From the NCBI GenBank assembly GCA_033065855.1, contig JAVXUO010002513.1, positions 310,001-374,000 of the forward strand: 64,000 bases of DNA, in the 5' to 3' direction. This stretch comes from Escallonia rubra. Its lineage: Eukaryota > Streptophyta > Magnoliopsida > Escalloniales > Escalloniaceae. A model generated the notes under the pieces. It did no database searches. It was not told the DNA's origin and saw only the letters and a list, made by a program, of their open reading frames with translations. Positions 10,042-20,696 of this stretch are shown in pieces (positions within the stretch are counted from its first letter, which is position 1; each line of letters starts with the position of its first letter). Position numbers and translations under genes: made by a program.

Positions 10042-11363
10042 TCACAATATGTACTTTTTTTTTTTAGAATGATAAGAAATATATACCATAGAAAAATAAG
10101 CGAGGCTAACATCCCTAACATATGAGATTACAAGACCATACAAACCTAATAATGGATGACAATACCATCCGATAAGTACTACAAAAAAAAGAAGAGAAAT
10201 AGACTACAAGGGGAAGCAAAGAAATGATAAAGGACAACCTTTTTTATTTTATTTTTAGTTTTTATTTTTTAAGGGGTGATTAATGAACTAAAATAAACAG
10301 TAACAAACATGATAAAAACCTAATTAAAACAGATAACTATTAAACTAAGACAGATAAGTACTAAAAGAATAAACAAAACCAACAAATAGTCCACCGCTAG
10401 CCCAACACCATACATGTGTCCCCTTCACTGCAACGTGGCATCAATCCCCAAGCATCAACGCCGGCGCCGAAAAATGCCACCTTCTCCGGCCATCCCACAG
10501 CTGCCGATCCTCAGAGAGCACTCAAGAAAAACATCACAGAAGCTTCAAACTCAAACTCTTACCCTCGGAAGCCTCGCAAAACCACCAATTGTCCACCTAG
10601 CCTCACCGAAGCACCAGCCGAAACCACTGGAATCGCCAGATTTCACCAAGAGCAACCCGTGACCCCTCACGATCTTCAATCGAAGACAACCCTGGACCAA
10701 CCACCTAGGACTCTCGGCATAACCAGAAACCTTGGTCTTTCTCAAAAACTGTAACGGAATCACTGTCCAGCTCACCAAATAAACCAACTAAACCACCGTG
10801 ACGCAACATACACTCTTCATCGGAATCACCAACAGCTACCAAACAACAAACACAATTCGCCAACCTTTATAGGTCAAGGAAGGAGGGGGAATCAACTAGG
10901 GGGGAGGGGGAGATAAAACCCTAGAAGAAAAAACCTAGCCCCAGACTAACCATCTCAACACCAACCCGCGGAGTGCAATGAACCCAAAATCTAAGGCGAG
11001 ATTACTATACCCAAAGCCCACCACAACCCAATTGCGAAGCACCCCAAGAAACCGAGCAGCGTACCCTGATTAACACTTCCAACTGAGCTCCAACGTCGGA
11101 AAATCGCGGATAATAACCAGATCGATTGCGAACGTCATAGTGGCAGTGGCAGTCCAGCCCGCCAGACCCACCAAGATCGCACACAAACAGTCCAAGCTAG
11201 ACACCTACCTAAGTTACCACATCACCACACGTTGGGGAATCCGGCGATGGTGACGAAATCAGAGTAAGTAGAGAGATAGGTGTACGTGGGGAAGGCAGTC
11301 GAAATAATCGCCTCTCTCTGAGGCCTTTCTCAATTCGAGATTGCTTTCTCACAATAGATACTT
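10042..11363 (-). mobile_element. retroposed poly(A)-tailed segment (non-autonomous LINE-like or processed transcript)
   Basis: On the minus strand the segment runs from about 11348 to an A11 tail (T's at 10055-10065). It is flanked by a 15-bp direct repeat with two mismatches: tcacaatatgtactt at 10042-10056 and tcacaatagatactt at 11349-11363. The tail and the duplication together indicate insertion by LINE machinery. No long ORF or recognised domain is present, and the short ORFs around 10414-10787 have no family features. It could be a retrocopy of a non-coding transcript or a LINE derivative lacking ORFs. Confidence 0.6.
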
Positions 11364-11849
11364 AAATAATAATTTTCTTATAATCTTGCACAATAGCTTT
11401 GCCAAATCCATGCCAATTATCACAATGTTTCATTCATATCTAAGTTGGGAAACCAAATTCCGACTTAAACCAATTTTCACTACAAGAAAAAGAACTTTTA
11501 GCGACAGACATTTCCGTCACTAAAAGTCCGTAATCCATCGGAAAAGATGATTAGCGACAGACCACCCGTCGCTAAAACTCCGTTGCCTACAACCCCGTCT
11601 CTAAAAGTTTTACGACGGATTTTTTCAATCTGTCGCCTAAAGTCCACCTTCAACGACGGACATATAAACCCAATTGCCGACGGAGTTTTCATCGCTAATT
11701 CTATTTTTCGTATTTTAATTTATTTTCTTTTTTCGATAATAATTTATTACGTAAAATATTTAGCGACGAAATTCCGTCGCTAAACGTTTGTCGTTTAAAA
11801 CTTTAGCGACGAAAATTCCGTCGCAAAAACTTGTTCCTTTTAAAATAGT

Positions 11850-12345
11850 TAGACTTTTAGCGGCGGAAAACCTGTAATCACAATCCAACAACAATCCAAT
11901 AATCCGACAACAACAATCCAACAATAAAATGTATACAAAATTAAAGAAGGCACGGGAGCGGGGTACATTAATAGGGTAGGGGATGGGAGTACAAGTCGAG
12001 GGGGGGGGGGGGGGTGTACGGGAGCGAGATACAAAGTGCTAGGAGGGGAAGGGCTGATCAGGGTTCGACGAGTCCCGGATCTGATGGGCATGTCCGGCAG
12101 CTGTGCCCTGCATGTAAAGCTACAGACGCATTAATCTCGATAACAATCGTATAGTGTTCACTAATTAAACCTATATAGTGGTTGTACCTGATTATGTGTC
12201 GTGATCCTTCTATAAACCTCCGCAGCAATGCGACAGACCTCGTCCTCGCTCCACGGCCGGTGTCTGCGTCTGTGGAGATGCAACGGGGGGTGGGGTCGCT
12301 TCTATCACGGCACGTGCAGTCATACCGGGGAGGCCGCGTACGCGG
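11850..12345 (-). pseudogene. remnant of last exon of CACTA accessory (TNPA-like) gene
   Basis: The DNA between about 12050 and 12345 matches the last exon of the minus-strand accessory gene in CACTA-2 (45864-46250). Shared blocks include cgagtcccggatctg, ggcatgtccggcagc-like, agcaatgcg, gccggtgtctg, ctcctatcacggcacg-like and a ccgcgtacgcgg palindrome. The copy is frameshifted, carries a roughly 70-bp extra segment (12105-12190) and ends abruptly where the A/T-rich inverted repeat begins. A G14 run is at about 12001-12014. It shows that CACTA-1 derives from a CACTA-2-like parent by internal deletion. Confidence 0.6.
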
Positions 12346-12779
12346 CCTAATTAAAACTGATTAACCATAATTTACTATTAATTTAAACTCCGATTAGCCC
12401 TAATTAAAACTGATTAGCCCTAATTTACTGTTAATTTAATCTATAATTAGCCCTAATCACCGTTGATTAACCTAATTAAACCCTGATTGTTCTGATAAGT
12501 GGTAGACAAACCCTAATTAAACTCAATTAGGGTAATTAATTGTAATATGTTATAATTAGGCTCAATTAGCCCTAAGTAGCACGAATTAGCCCGAATTAAT
12601 CCATGAATAACATTAATTGAGTCTAATTAAACGCAATTAACTGTAATCAACCATAAATAGCTCGAATTGCCTTAATTGCCCCTAATTAACGCATTAACTC
12701 GGCATTTTCACCTTAATTAGCTATTATCTATTTAGATTCGATACAATTATTTGGTTATAGTGAACTTGAGCAGAGAAAA

Positions 12780-13061
12780 TCACCATTCCTCTAATATCCA
12801 ACGATCCACCAAATCGGGATCCTCAAGTAAACCCGGTGCTTTTGGTTGGTAAGTAATGGACTCAAAAATTTTCCTTAACTCGTCATGTTGAACCATCTCG
12901 TCTAAGATCTTATCTTCCGGGAATTCAGGTAACGCTTCTGGCTCGCAACTCTCCATGTCTGCAGAAGAGAAGACTTTCTGAGACAAAAGATCTTTCTCAG
13001 CTTGTCGCAAACATGCCCTACCCTCTATTGTTCCCGAGATAATTAAATGATAAATACACAA
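12780..13061 (-). pseudogene. unidentified coding fragment, left arm of inverted repeat
   Basis: An open frame of about 93 codons contains MESCEPEALPEF, then DKILDEMVQHDELRK, FESITYQPKAP and DLVDRWILEEW. The frame continues upstream in a shifted register (about 13062-13150) with CNPLVERQAICRAYGIG, so the captured piece is larger than the ORF. I do not recognise the family. A homologous fragment in opposite orientation lies at 13362-13631. Its protein-like conservation and position inside CACTA-1 suggest a captured host exon or a former element gene; no function is assigned. Confidence 0.4.
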
Positions 13062-13361
13062 TTTTCTTCAGACCGATCCCGTATGCCCGACATATGGCTT
13101 GCCTTTCAACTAATGGATTGCAACCAATATCAAGCAACACAAATCTGGACGCCCCAATCAAATTTATGCCCCACATAGCTTGCCTTTCAAACCTCATTTA
13201 GCTCGAATTAGCCATCAATACCATTAACCATATTTAGCTCGAATTAGCCCTAATCGGCCCTGGTTGGAGCATCGAGAGTTATTTTACTTGATATTGGTTG
13301 GAACCCATCAGTTGAAAGGCAAGCCATATGTCGGGCATACATGATTGGTTAGAAGAAAACT

Positions 13362-13631
13362 GTGCATATATACCATCTAATTAACTCAGGAACAATATGG
13401 AGGGCAGAAAATATTTGCGATAGGTTAAGAAAGACCTATAATTTGTCTCAGAAAGTCTTTTCTTTTGAAGACATGGAGAGTTGTGAGCCAAAAGTGTTAT
13501 CTGAAGTCTCGAAAGATAAGATCTTAGATGAGATGGTTCTATATGACGCGCTAAGAAAAAAATTTGAGTCCATAACTTACCAACCAAAAGCACCGGATTT
13601 ACTTGAGAAGCCCGATTTGGTGGATCGTTAG
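13362..13631 (+). pseudogene. unidentified coding fragment, right arm of inverted repeat
   Basis: This is the second copy of the fragment at 12780-13061, on the opposite strand. It reads MESCEPKVLSEV, DKILDEMVLYDALRK, FESITYQPKAP and DLLEKPDLVDR, then a TAG where the other copy has Trp. The start region differs by a small indel (extra residues ENICDRLRKTYN against ACLRQAEKDL). Two independently diverged copies both still open over this stretch is unusual for inert DNA, but the copies are only modestly different in age. The family is unknown. Confidence 0.4.
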
Positions 13632-14060
13632 ATATTAAAGGATTTATGAATGATGATTTAATTTCTCTGCTCAAGTTCACTATAAACAAATGATTTTGTA
13701 CCGAACCTAAATAGATAATAGCTAATTAAGGTGAAAATGCAGAGTTAATTAGGGCAATTCGAGCTATTTATGTTTTATTACAGTTAATTGCGTTTAATTA
13801 GACTCAATTAGTGTTATTCAGCGATTAATTCGGGCTAGTAAAGCCTAATTAGAACATATTACAGTTAATTACCCTAATTGGGTTTAATTAGGGTTTGTCT
13901 ACCACTTATCAAGACAATCAAGGTTTAATTAGGTTAATCAGTGGTGATTAGGGCTAATTATATATTAAATTAACAGTAAATTAGGATTAATTAATGTTAA
14001 TTAGGGTTAATCAGTTTTAATTAGGGCTAATTAAGGCCGATTAGGGCTAATAAGGGCTAA

Positions 14061-14745
14061 TTCGAGCTAAATAGACTTAATACTAATGAGGGCTAATTCG
14101 ACCTAAGTAGAGTTCTTAAGTAAGAGATAATTAAGGTTAATTAGAGTTAAAGTGTTAATTAGGGTTAAATAGGATTGAGGCACTTTATAATTCGTTGAGT
14201 TCATTCGCAGAGTTGATATTGTCCCACATGTGATTGAGTCCAGGGTTTAAGTATATAGTTAGGGTTATACAGTATTTAGGATAATTAGGGTTAATTAGGA
14301 ATATGTTAATAGGGTTCAATTAGAGTTTAGTTAGGGTTAATTAGGGTTAATCGGGATTAATTATGTTTACTTATGGTTAATTGGGATTAATTATGTTTAC
14401 TTATGGTTAATCAGGGTTATTTATGTTTAATAATAGTTAATTAGGTTTAATTAGGGTGAATCAGAATTAATTACAGTTAATTGATGTTGATTGGGGTTAA
14501 CTAGGTTTAGTTATGGTTACCTAAGGATGTGTTAGGGGTTAATTAGAGTTAATCGGGGTTAATTATGTTTTTTTAGGGTTAATCAGGGTTATTTAGGTTT
14601 AATACTAGTTAATTAGGTTTAATTATGGTGAATCAGAGTTAATTACAGTTAATCAGGATTATCAAGGGTTGATCGGGGTTAATTACATTTAATTAGGGTG
14701 TATCGGAGTTAATTACAGTTAATCGGGGTTAATTGTTGTGAAGTG
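14061..14745 (+). repeat. AATTAGGGTTAATT-type degenerate array inside CACTA-1
   Basis: A long run of units close to ttaattagggttaatcagg, about 10-25 bp each, in one orientation. It is an extension of the inverted-repeat outer arms. The same motif type fills 52081-52870 and 53460-54290 in CACTA-2, so it is part of the element family rather than of the host. Confidence 0.8.
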
Positions 14746-16257
14746 AATGAATCATCCAAAAGTTAAGAAAGCCTATCTCGGAGCTTAATAATGGAGAGTG
14801 AGTGTTTTTTTATGCAAAGCGAACCCAAAGTCCCTAACAATAGCGGTTACAATATTTAAATATCTAATGCCTCGTTTTGTTAGGAAAGAGGTAAATATAA
14901 TGGTCTGGCCTGTGATTTAGTTGGCATCAAAATGTATCAAATAATGTAGATCTGTGTGAGTAAGTGGATCAATCTAATTCAACTGGGTTTGATAGTTCTC
15001 AGCAAATATTTTAACAATCAGCAATGAGTAAATCTTGAGCAAATATGAGAAGTCCTAAGGTATAGCAAAGTTGTTGACCAGGCATCGCCTTGTTCCGAAG
15101 GGTTAGCCTAGTTGGTGTACTTGTGGACCTAGCTGAAGTCTCCTAAACACGTGAGTGTTATCGGCACGCTTTATTATATATTAGGTTAAAAACCCCAAAC
15201 ACCTCAGAGTTCTCAAGAAGTACTTGTTTCTGGAATATCTAGGGCCTTTAGAGTCCCATTTTGCAGTCGACTCATGGCACGCTATCCCAATTGTAGAGTT
15301 CGTTACTTTCAAAGCATGGAGGGCTCATACACCTGAATACTTGATGGTCTGGTCTAGAAATTTTCTTCGCGGGACCTAGTTCCAAACCTAGCTTTGATGT
15401 TCAAGTACTTAATTCCTCAATTTTTTAGAAGAGATGTGCAAATATGAGTCTGATCAGTGATACTTCCATTACATAAATGTTCTGAAGTCTCCACATTTGA
15501 CTTAATCAATCTAGGCTGTCAGCAATGAGTAGATATGGAACAACACCAAGGAGGATTTCTAAGGCGTTCAAACTGAATGCCTAGCAAAAACTTAATGTGA
15601 TAGATCCTTAATATAAGTATTTATATTAGGTATTTGTCAGGTTAGTCATTGTGCTCTTTTTGGCTGTCTAAAACCATTAACCTTCTCATTTGTCCATCAC
15701 TTTTCTTGATTAGTGCTTCTTAATTCTAACTCAAAATGCATCCGATTCACCCCACTCCTTAATTATTTCTTCAGCCCATGTGTATGTTGTACCTTAAGTC
15801 AATCTCATCACAAGAATTATAAATATTGATGCACTTCTCGTAACCTAGCACTTTTCATCAATATCCAACCTTTAAATTGCATAAAAAATCATTAAACAAC
15901 TTTTAACTAGCTACATGAAGGTCGTTGGATCTCCAATTGCAAAAGACATAGTACATAGATTATCATGCAAGATCCCCATCAAAGTAGTCAATTTAATTCA
16001 TGTAGCAGAATACGTGAAAATGCATACATGTGATTGCAAAACAATTTAATTCATGTGATTGCAGAACAGTTTAATTCATGTGATTGCAGTTCATGTATCA
16101 ATTTTTAGAGAATGTAGCAAAGAAGGCAAACCTGTCTTTGCCAGCAATGTACCAAATATGTGCCTTGACCATCTCGTGGTCAATTACAAGCGTCTTTGTT
16201 TGGAATTCAACCCCTATCGTAGCCTTCGAATCCACACTAAATTTGTTCCTCGCATAC
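14746..16257. other. CACTA-1 internal non-coding region
   Basis: No ORF longer than about 100 codons and no recognised domain is present. The DNA is of ordinary base composition. A short near-repeat (catgtgattgcaga/aaacaatttaattcatg) occurs two to three times at 16020-16090. I see no gene here. Confidence 0.5.
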
Positions 16258-16440
16258 CTTGCAGGGAAGAGAGAGATAGCCGGATTCCGGTGGTCGGTAG
16301 GCGGAGGAGATGGCCGGATAAGGACAAAAGAGAGAGATGGCCGGATAGCGGTGGCCGGTAGGCGGAGGAGATGGCCGGATAAGGATGGAAGAGAGAGATG
16401 GCTAGGCTGCCGACAAGAAAAGAGAGAAAATAGATAGAAA
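16258..16440 (+). repeat. two- to three-copy tandem repeat of about 65 bp
   Basis: Units containing gagagatggccggata, cggtggccggtaggcggagg and agatggccggataagga repeat directly from 16270 to 16400, followed by a GA-rich tract. The place just inside the CACTA terminus corresponds to GC-rich segments inside CACTA-2 (54540-55050) and CACTA-3 (27340-27600). Confidence 0.65.
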
Positions 16441-16911
16441 GGAGAGCGGCAAGGAGAGAGAGAGAAAGAAAATTAGGGTTAATTAAAATGATTTTATTAC
16501 TTTTAGCGACGGATTACACCCGTCACTAAAGGTCCTTTTCTAAAAGTTATAAAAATTTACTTTTACCGATGGAAAAGGATCCATCGGTAATTATTCGTCG
16601 CTAAATCAATTCTAAAATATTTTTTCACGAGCCAAAGAATTCGTCGAAAAATCAAAATTTTGAAAAAATACCTTTAGCGACGGATTTTCCATCTGTAAAG
16701 GTCCGTCAGAAAAAGCCCGTCACTAAAGATATTTCCGATGGAAGATACTGCCATAATATATTTAGCGACGGACCTTTAGCGGCGGAACTATTCGTCGCTA
16801 AAGGTAGCTTTTAGCGACGAATTTTGGTCCGTCGGTAAAATCGATTTTTCTTGTAGTGTTTGACCCGCAACAGTTTGACCCAACCTGCCATCGTCTTTCA
16901 AATATTTAAAA

Positions 16912-18192
16912 GGGATAATACCATTTTACTCCCCTGAACTATCTCCATTCTGTTATTTTGGTCCCTGAACTTTAAAATTCGTTAAATCAGTCCCTGTACT
17001 TTGTGCCGTCATCAATTTAGTCCCTCCGTTAGCATTTCTGTTAAAACTCGGAGGTATTTTAGTCAAATAATGAAAAAATATGGGATAATACCATTTTAGT
17101 CCCCTGAACTATCCCCGCTTTTTTATTTTGGTCCCTATACTTTAAAGTTCGTTAAATCAGTCATTGTACTTTGCATCGTCATTAATTTAGTCCCTCCGTT
17201 AGCATTTCTGTTATAAATTTAGGAATATTTCAGTCAAGCCCTAGCCTTATAGTCCTCAACCTCTCCCCCTGACCTTTCTCTCTCTTCTCCCTTCCCCGTC
17301 TTCCTTTCCTCCTTCTCTTCTCCATCCTAGCAGCCACCACCAAAATCATGAACTCCAAATTTCATCCCTTTAAAACTAAACCCATCAATCATCTTCCACT
17401 ACAATTACATATGACTCACCACATGGAACATCCCTTACCTGATTTAACATATCCTTCATTCTCCCTCTTAACACCAACACCCCAATTACAACAAAGAAAA
17501 CTAGGAAGCCCACCCAATTCCTTCCATTCTCAGATCCGTAACGAAAAATGACAAGAATCTGCAAAAGAAACCCAGGAAGGTCACCCATCTCTATGGAGGG
17601 CTTATGCATTCCACCAATTGCCAGAGAAAAGGCGGAAGCGGTGATGGTTGATTTACGGTGGTCGCAGCAGATGTGGGGGAAGAAGAATGGGGGAGAGTGG
17701 GGGGTTAATGGCAGGTACGATGAACATGTCTTCTTATGGCTGAGAATGGTGGTGATCGAACGGCTGGTGGTGATGGTTGATTTATGGTGGTGGTAGTAAT
17801 GGTGGAAAGGCGGGGGGGGGGGGGGGGGGAGGCGGAAAAGGAAGAGATATGAAATATTTTTTCATTATTTGACTAAAATACTCCCGAGTTTTAACAGAAA
17901 TGCTAACGAATAGACTAAATTAATGACGATGCAAAGTACATGGACTGATTTAACGAATTTTAAAATACATGGACCAAAATAAAAAAGCGGGGATAGTTCA
18001 GGGGACTAAAATGGTATTATCCCATATTTTTCATTATTTGACTAAAATACCCCCGAGTTTTAACAGAAATGCTAACGGAGGGATTAAATTGATGACGGCA
18101 CAAAGTACATGGACTGATTTAACGAATTTTAAAGTTCAGGGATCAAAATAACAAAACGGGGATAGTTCAGGGGAGTAAAATTGTATTATTCC
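16912..18192. mobile_element. non-autonomous MULE with doubled terminal inverted repeats
   Basis: A perfect 9-bp target duplication, tatttaaaa, flanks the element at 16903-16911 and 18193-18201. Each end carries two tandem copies of a roughly 170-bp module beginning gggataataccattttact (16912 and 17082; inverted copies end at 18023 and 18192). The order is module-module-core-inverted module-inverted module. The 0.6-kb core (17240-17850) includes a pyrimidine-rich leader, the weak ORFs 17348-17551 (+) and 17548-17796 (+), and a G18 run at about 17812. A 9-bp TSD with long TIRs is the Mutator signature; no transposase is present. Confidence 0.82.
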
Positions 18193-18362
18193 TATTTAAA
18201 ATATGCCCGCTGCTTATTCTCTCACACTTCTTTCTTCTCTCTCTTCATAATCTCCAATAATGGAAATTATAACCCGACTCCTAAAATGAACTAAACCATT
18301 CCATATAGTTGTGAGAGGGGATGTAGTGGTTCAGTTCAATTTTGGAATGAGAAACTTAAAGG

Positions 18363-18676
18363 GGCCCCGTACGCTTACCATATTCGTTTTCTGTTTTTAG
18401 CAATGATGATGAAAAATATTCTTTTTTTGCGTACTTTTACCATTTTCTGTTTTCGTTTAGGATAAAATTACTCAAATAGTAACAAAAAACTGAAAACACC
18501 TAAAATGTGTTTTCAGCTTTTTTCACTCAAACTTAACCCAATATAAGAAAAAATAGCTATATTTTTTTTTTTTTTTATGATAAAAGTACAGGAACGGATT
18601 TTCAAACTGAATATGAAAATCATGAAAATGAAAATAGAAAATGAAAACAGAAAACAAATATGGTAAGCGTACGGGG
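18363..18676. mobile_element. MITE copy A
   Basis: A palindromic element with left end gccccgtacgcttaccatat and right end atatggtaagcgtacggggc as a perfect inverse, continued inward by ttcgttttctgttttt and its complement. It is about 310 bp with no coding capacity. The superfamily is not determined; no clear target duplication could be assigned because a second copy follows directly. Confidence 0.7.
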
Positions 18677-18679
18677 CTG

Positions 18680-18977
18680 GGGCTCGTACGTTTATCATAT
18701 TCGTTTTCTGTTTTTTGATAAAAAAAATATCTTTTTTTTTTGTGTACTTTTACCATTTTTTGTTTTCGTTTTGTGTAAAATTACTCAAACAGTGACGACA
18801 AAAAACTGAAAGTTTTTTTCACCCAAACTTAACCCAGTGTAAGAAAAAATAGTTGAAAATTTTTGGCGAAAATTATAAAAGTACAGGAGCGTATTTTTTA
18901 ACTGAATATGAAAATTATGAAAATAAAAATAAAAATACAAAATAAAAATAGAAAACGAATACGGTAAATATACAGGC
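18680..18977. mobile_element. MITE copy B (same family, adjacent)
   Basis: It starts ggggctcgtacgtttatcat and ends with the approximate inverse (cgaatacggtaaatatacag). The interior parallels copy A (tgtacttttaccattttttg, aaaaactgaaa, aaaagtacaggagc). It is more diverged than copy A and directly follows it, either by tandem insertion or as a dimer. Confidence 0.65.
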
Positions 18978-18984
18978 CTTCAGA

Positions 18985-19610
18985 GTCCACCGTTAAGAAG
19001 TCTTCTCTACTTCTTGGGTAAAAATAATTATTTTGTACCTCTTTGTTAGTCCGAGCATGCTAGACGACAAATGCGATGACCGGTTCTACCTGTGGCCTGC
19101 CTGTTGGATCGCCACACCCGCCTATGAGTTGCCACCTCGAGCGTTTCCCCATCCTTCTGGAATCACTCCGCCGAGGAACCCAACGTCATGTTTTCTGTTT
19201 TCGTTCTAATTGCAACGGCGTTGCGCATTCAATGCAGCTATGCAGCATGAAAGACACCATAAAAAGAAGTTGTCAATCACCTTATTCATCGTCGCCCTCT
19301 CAACACCAACTAACGCTCCACTTTGTTTCTTCACAAACAAATCGATCTGGGACACTAACTAGGAATAAATTACTTTGAGATGAATGAAATCTGAAAATGA
19401 AATTTAACTGCAACCAAGAAATAAAAGTTGGATCCGATCCCAAGCATGAAGATATAATAAGAACTTAAGAAAGTTATTATAAGTCCTTAGTCTGTTTCCA
19501 TTATCATCTTCAAGTTGCCGAGGGAGGAGGGTTGCGACTTTTTACTCTCACATCATGGCAAAGTTTTTGCCTAGTTCTAAGGAAAGCACGTTTTTGCATT
19601 GCACATGTGA
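18985..19610. other. intergenic, no recognised gene
   Basis: The DNA is of ordinary composition. The ORFs at 19076-19378 and 19532-19714 (+) show no family motif. Nothing else is seen before the hAT element. Confidence 0.4.
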
Positions 19611-19631
19611 ACGGTAAATACCATGGGATCT

Positions 19632-19658
19632 CGTTGCACGATAATTATGCACCCGTGA
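19632..19658 (+). repeat. 27-bp perfect direct repeat flanking the hAT element (left)
   Basis: It begins cgttgcacgataattatg and ends cacccgtga, and is identical to 23815-23841. An upstream cggtaaatacc is also shared (19612-19622 and 23800-23810), with different spacing to the 27-mer. This is far longer than the 8-bp duplication a hAT insertion makes. Confidence 0.85.
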
Positions 19659-20696
19659 CGGTGTCAAAGGGCCGGGCTTGGGCCGGCCCAGCCCAAGCCC
19701 ATCGGGCCTGCTAACGGGCCGGGCCGGGGCCGGGCCAAGTGAGGGGGAAAACGGGCCGGGCCGGGCCTGGCGAAGGAAATCCTAGGCCTGGTCCAGGCCC
19801 AGGCCCTAAGCCCAATATTTAGGGCCGGGCTTGGGCCGGGCCCGGGCCTTTTTTTTTTTTTTTTCATGTTATTCAATTTTAAAGATAGGGAGTTTTAGAT
19901 GCATATTACTTAAATGACCGGTCTGAACTGTTGAAACTTTGATTAAATCTTATTTAACATGCGCAACTTTCACAAAATGTTTTAATAGTAAACCAACTTC
20001 AAATTAATCAACCTAATGTTCTCAAAAATGAGAAAGTGATGAGGGCAAGCTTTGCTGATGTTTCTTGTTAGCAAATACTCAGTTTCTAGGGTTCTTTAAG
20101 TGGAAGAAACTTACAAAGGCACAATGGAATGGCCAAGATCAGCAAGTTAGGAATATCTTACCTAACAAACTTCTTGATAAAGCCTAATAACCCTGCAATT
20201 TCTTTATTCCAAATGTACAGTTTCTGAGCCCAAGGGCTAATGTAAGAATGTTTGCGAGAATATCGTTGATGATGATCTCTCATCGTGAACATGTATATTT
20301 CGCAGATTTGTTATCTCTAAACACATATTTTCTAAAAGTTATTTCAACAACATTTGAGATTGCCACCATTAAATCTTAGAAGTCTCTGGCTAAAGGTGTT
20401 CATTATAATAAATGTGTTCATAGGCCCTCCTCCTTTTATCCGGGCTTGGGACCGGCTGCTTGTAAACAAACAGGCGAAGTTACCTATTTTTTTATATATA
20501 CAAAAAAATATATATCTTGCGTGTAAAAAATTATTTTATATATATGGAAAAAAGTATATTTTGTGAAAAAATTTATTCTTAAAACTCTAACAATCAAAAT
20601 AATAATGCATGTCTATCCAAAATATCAGCAATCAAAGATCAAGAAATCTGCAACGTCAACCAAAAGGATCAAAAGAGGAAAATAAAAACAAATTAC

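Larger units (their letters stand above)
12346..14060. repeat. large imperfect inverted repeat (arms about 0.78 kb, spacer about 0.15 kb)
   Basis: The left arm, about 12346-13134, is the reverse complement of the right arm, about 13288-14060. Paired landmarks are ccaatatcaag (13123) with cttgatattgg (13288), the catatggcttgcctttcaac segment (13091) with its complement near 13310, gtggtagacaaaccc (about 12500) with gggtttgtctaccac (about 13900), and the two gene fragments below. Arms differ by scattered substitutions and small indels. A read-through transcript could fold into a long hairpin. The arms lie inside CACTA-1, and the outer parts are AATTAGGG-type repeats. Confidence 0.82.
11478..16858 (-). 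mobile_element. CACTA-1: non-autonomous CACTA (En/Spm-type) element with internal inverted repeat
   Basis: The left terminus is CACTACAAGAAAAA (11478) and the right terminus TTTTTCTTGTAGTG (ending 16858). Flanking 3-bp duplications are ttt/ttt, weak evidence alone because of the T-rich site. Subterminal regions (11500-11870 and 16490-16840) are packed with TTTAGCGACGG and inverted CCGTCGCTAAA motifs, the expected transposase-binding type repeats. The interior keeps only a remnant of the small CACTA gene, a large inverted repeat and an AATTAGGG-type array; the tnp2 transposase is absent. Orientation (-) follows the homologous remnant in CACTA-2. Confidence 0.88.

Noticed and set aside
19664-19876. 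GC-rich ORFs at the hAT ends (also 23466-24026)
   Set aside because: Translations of gggccgggcc subterminal repeats; not genes.
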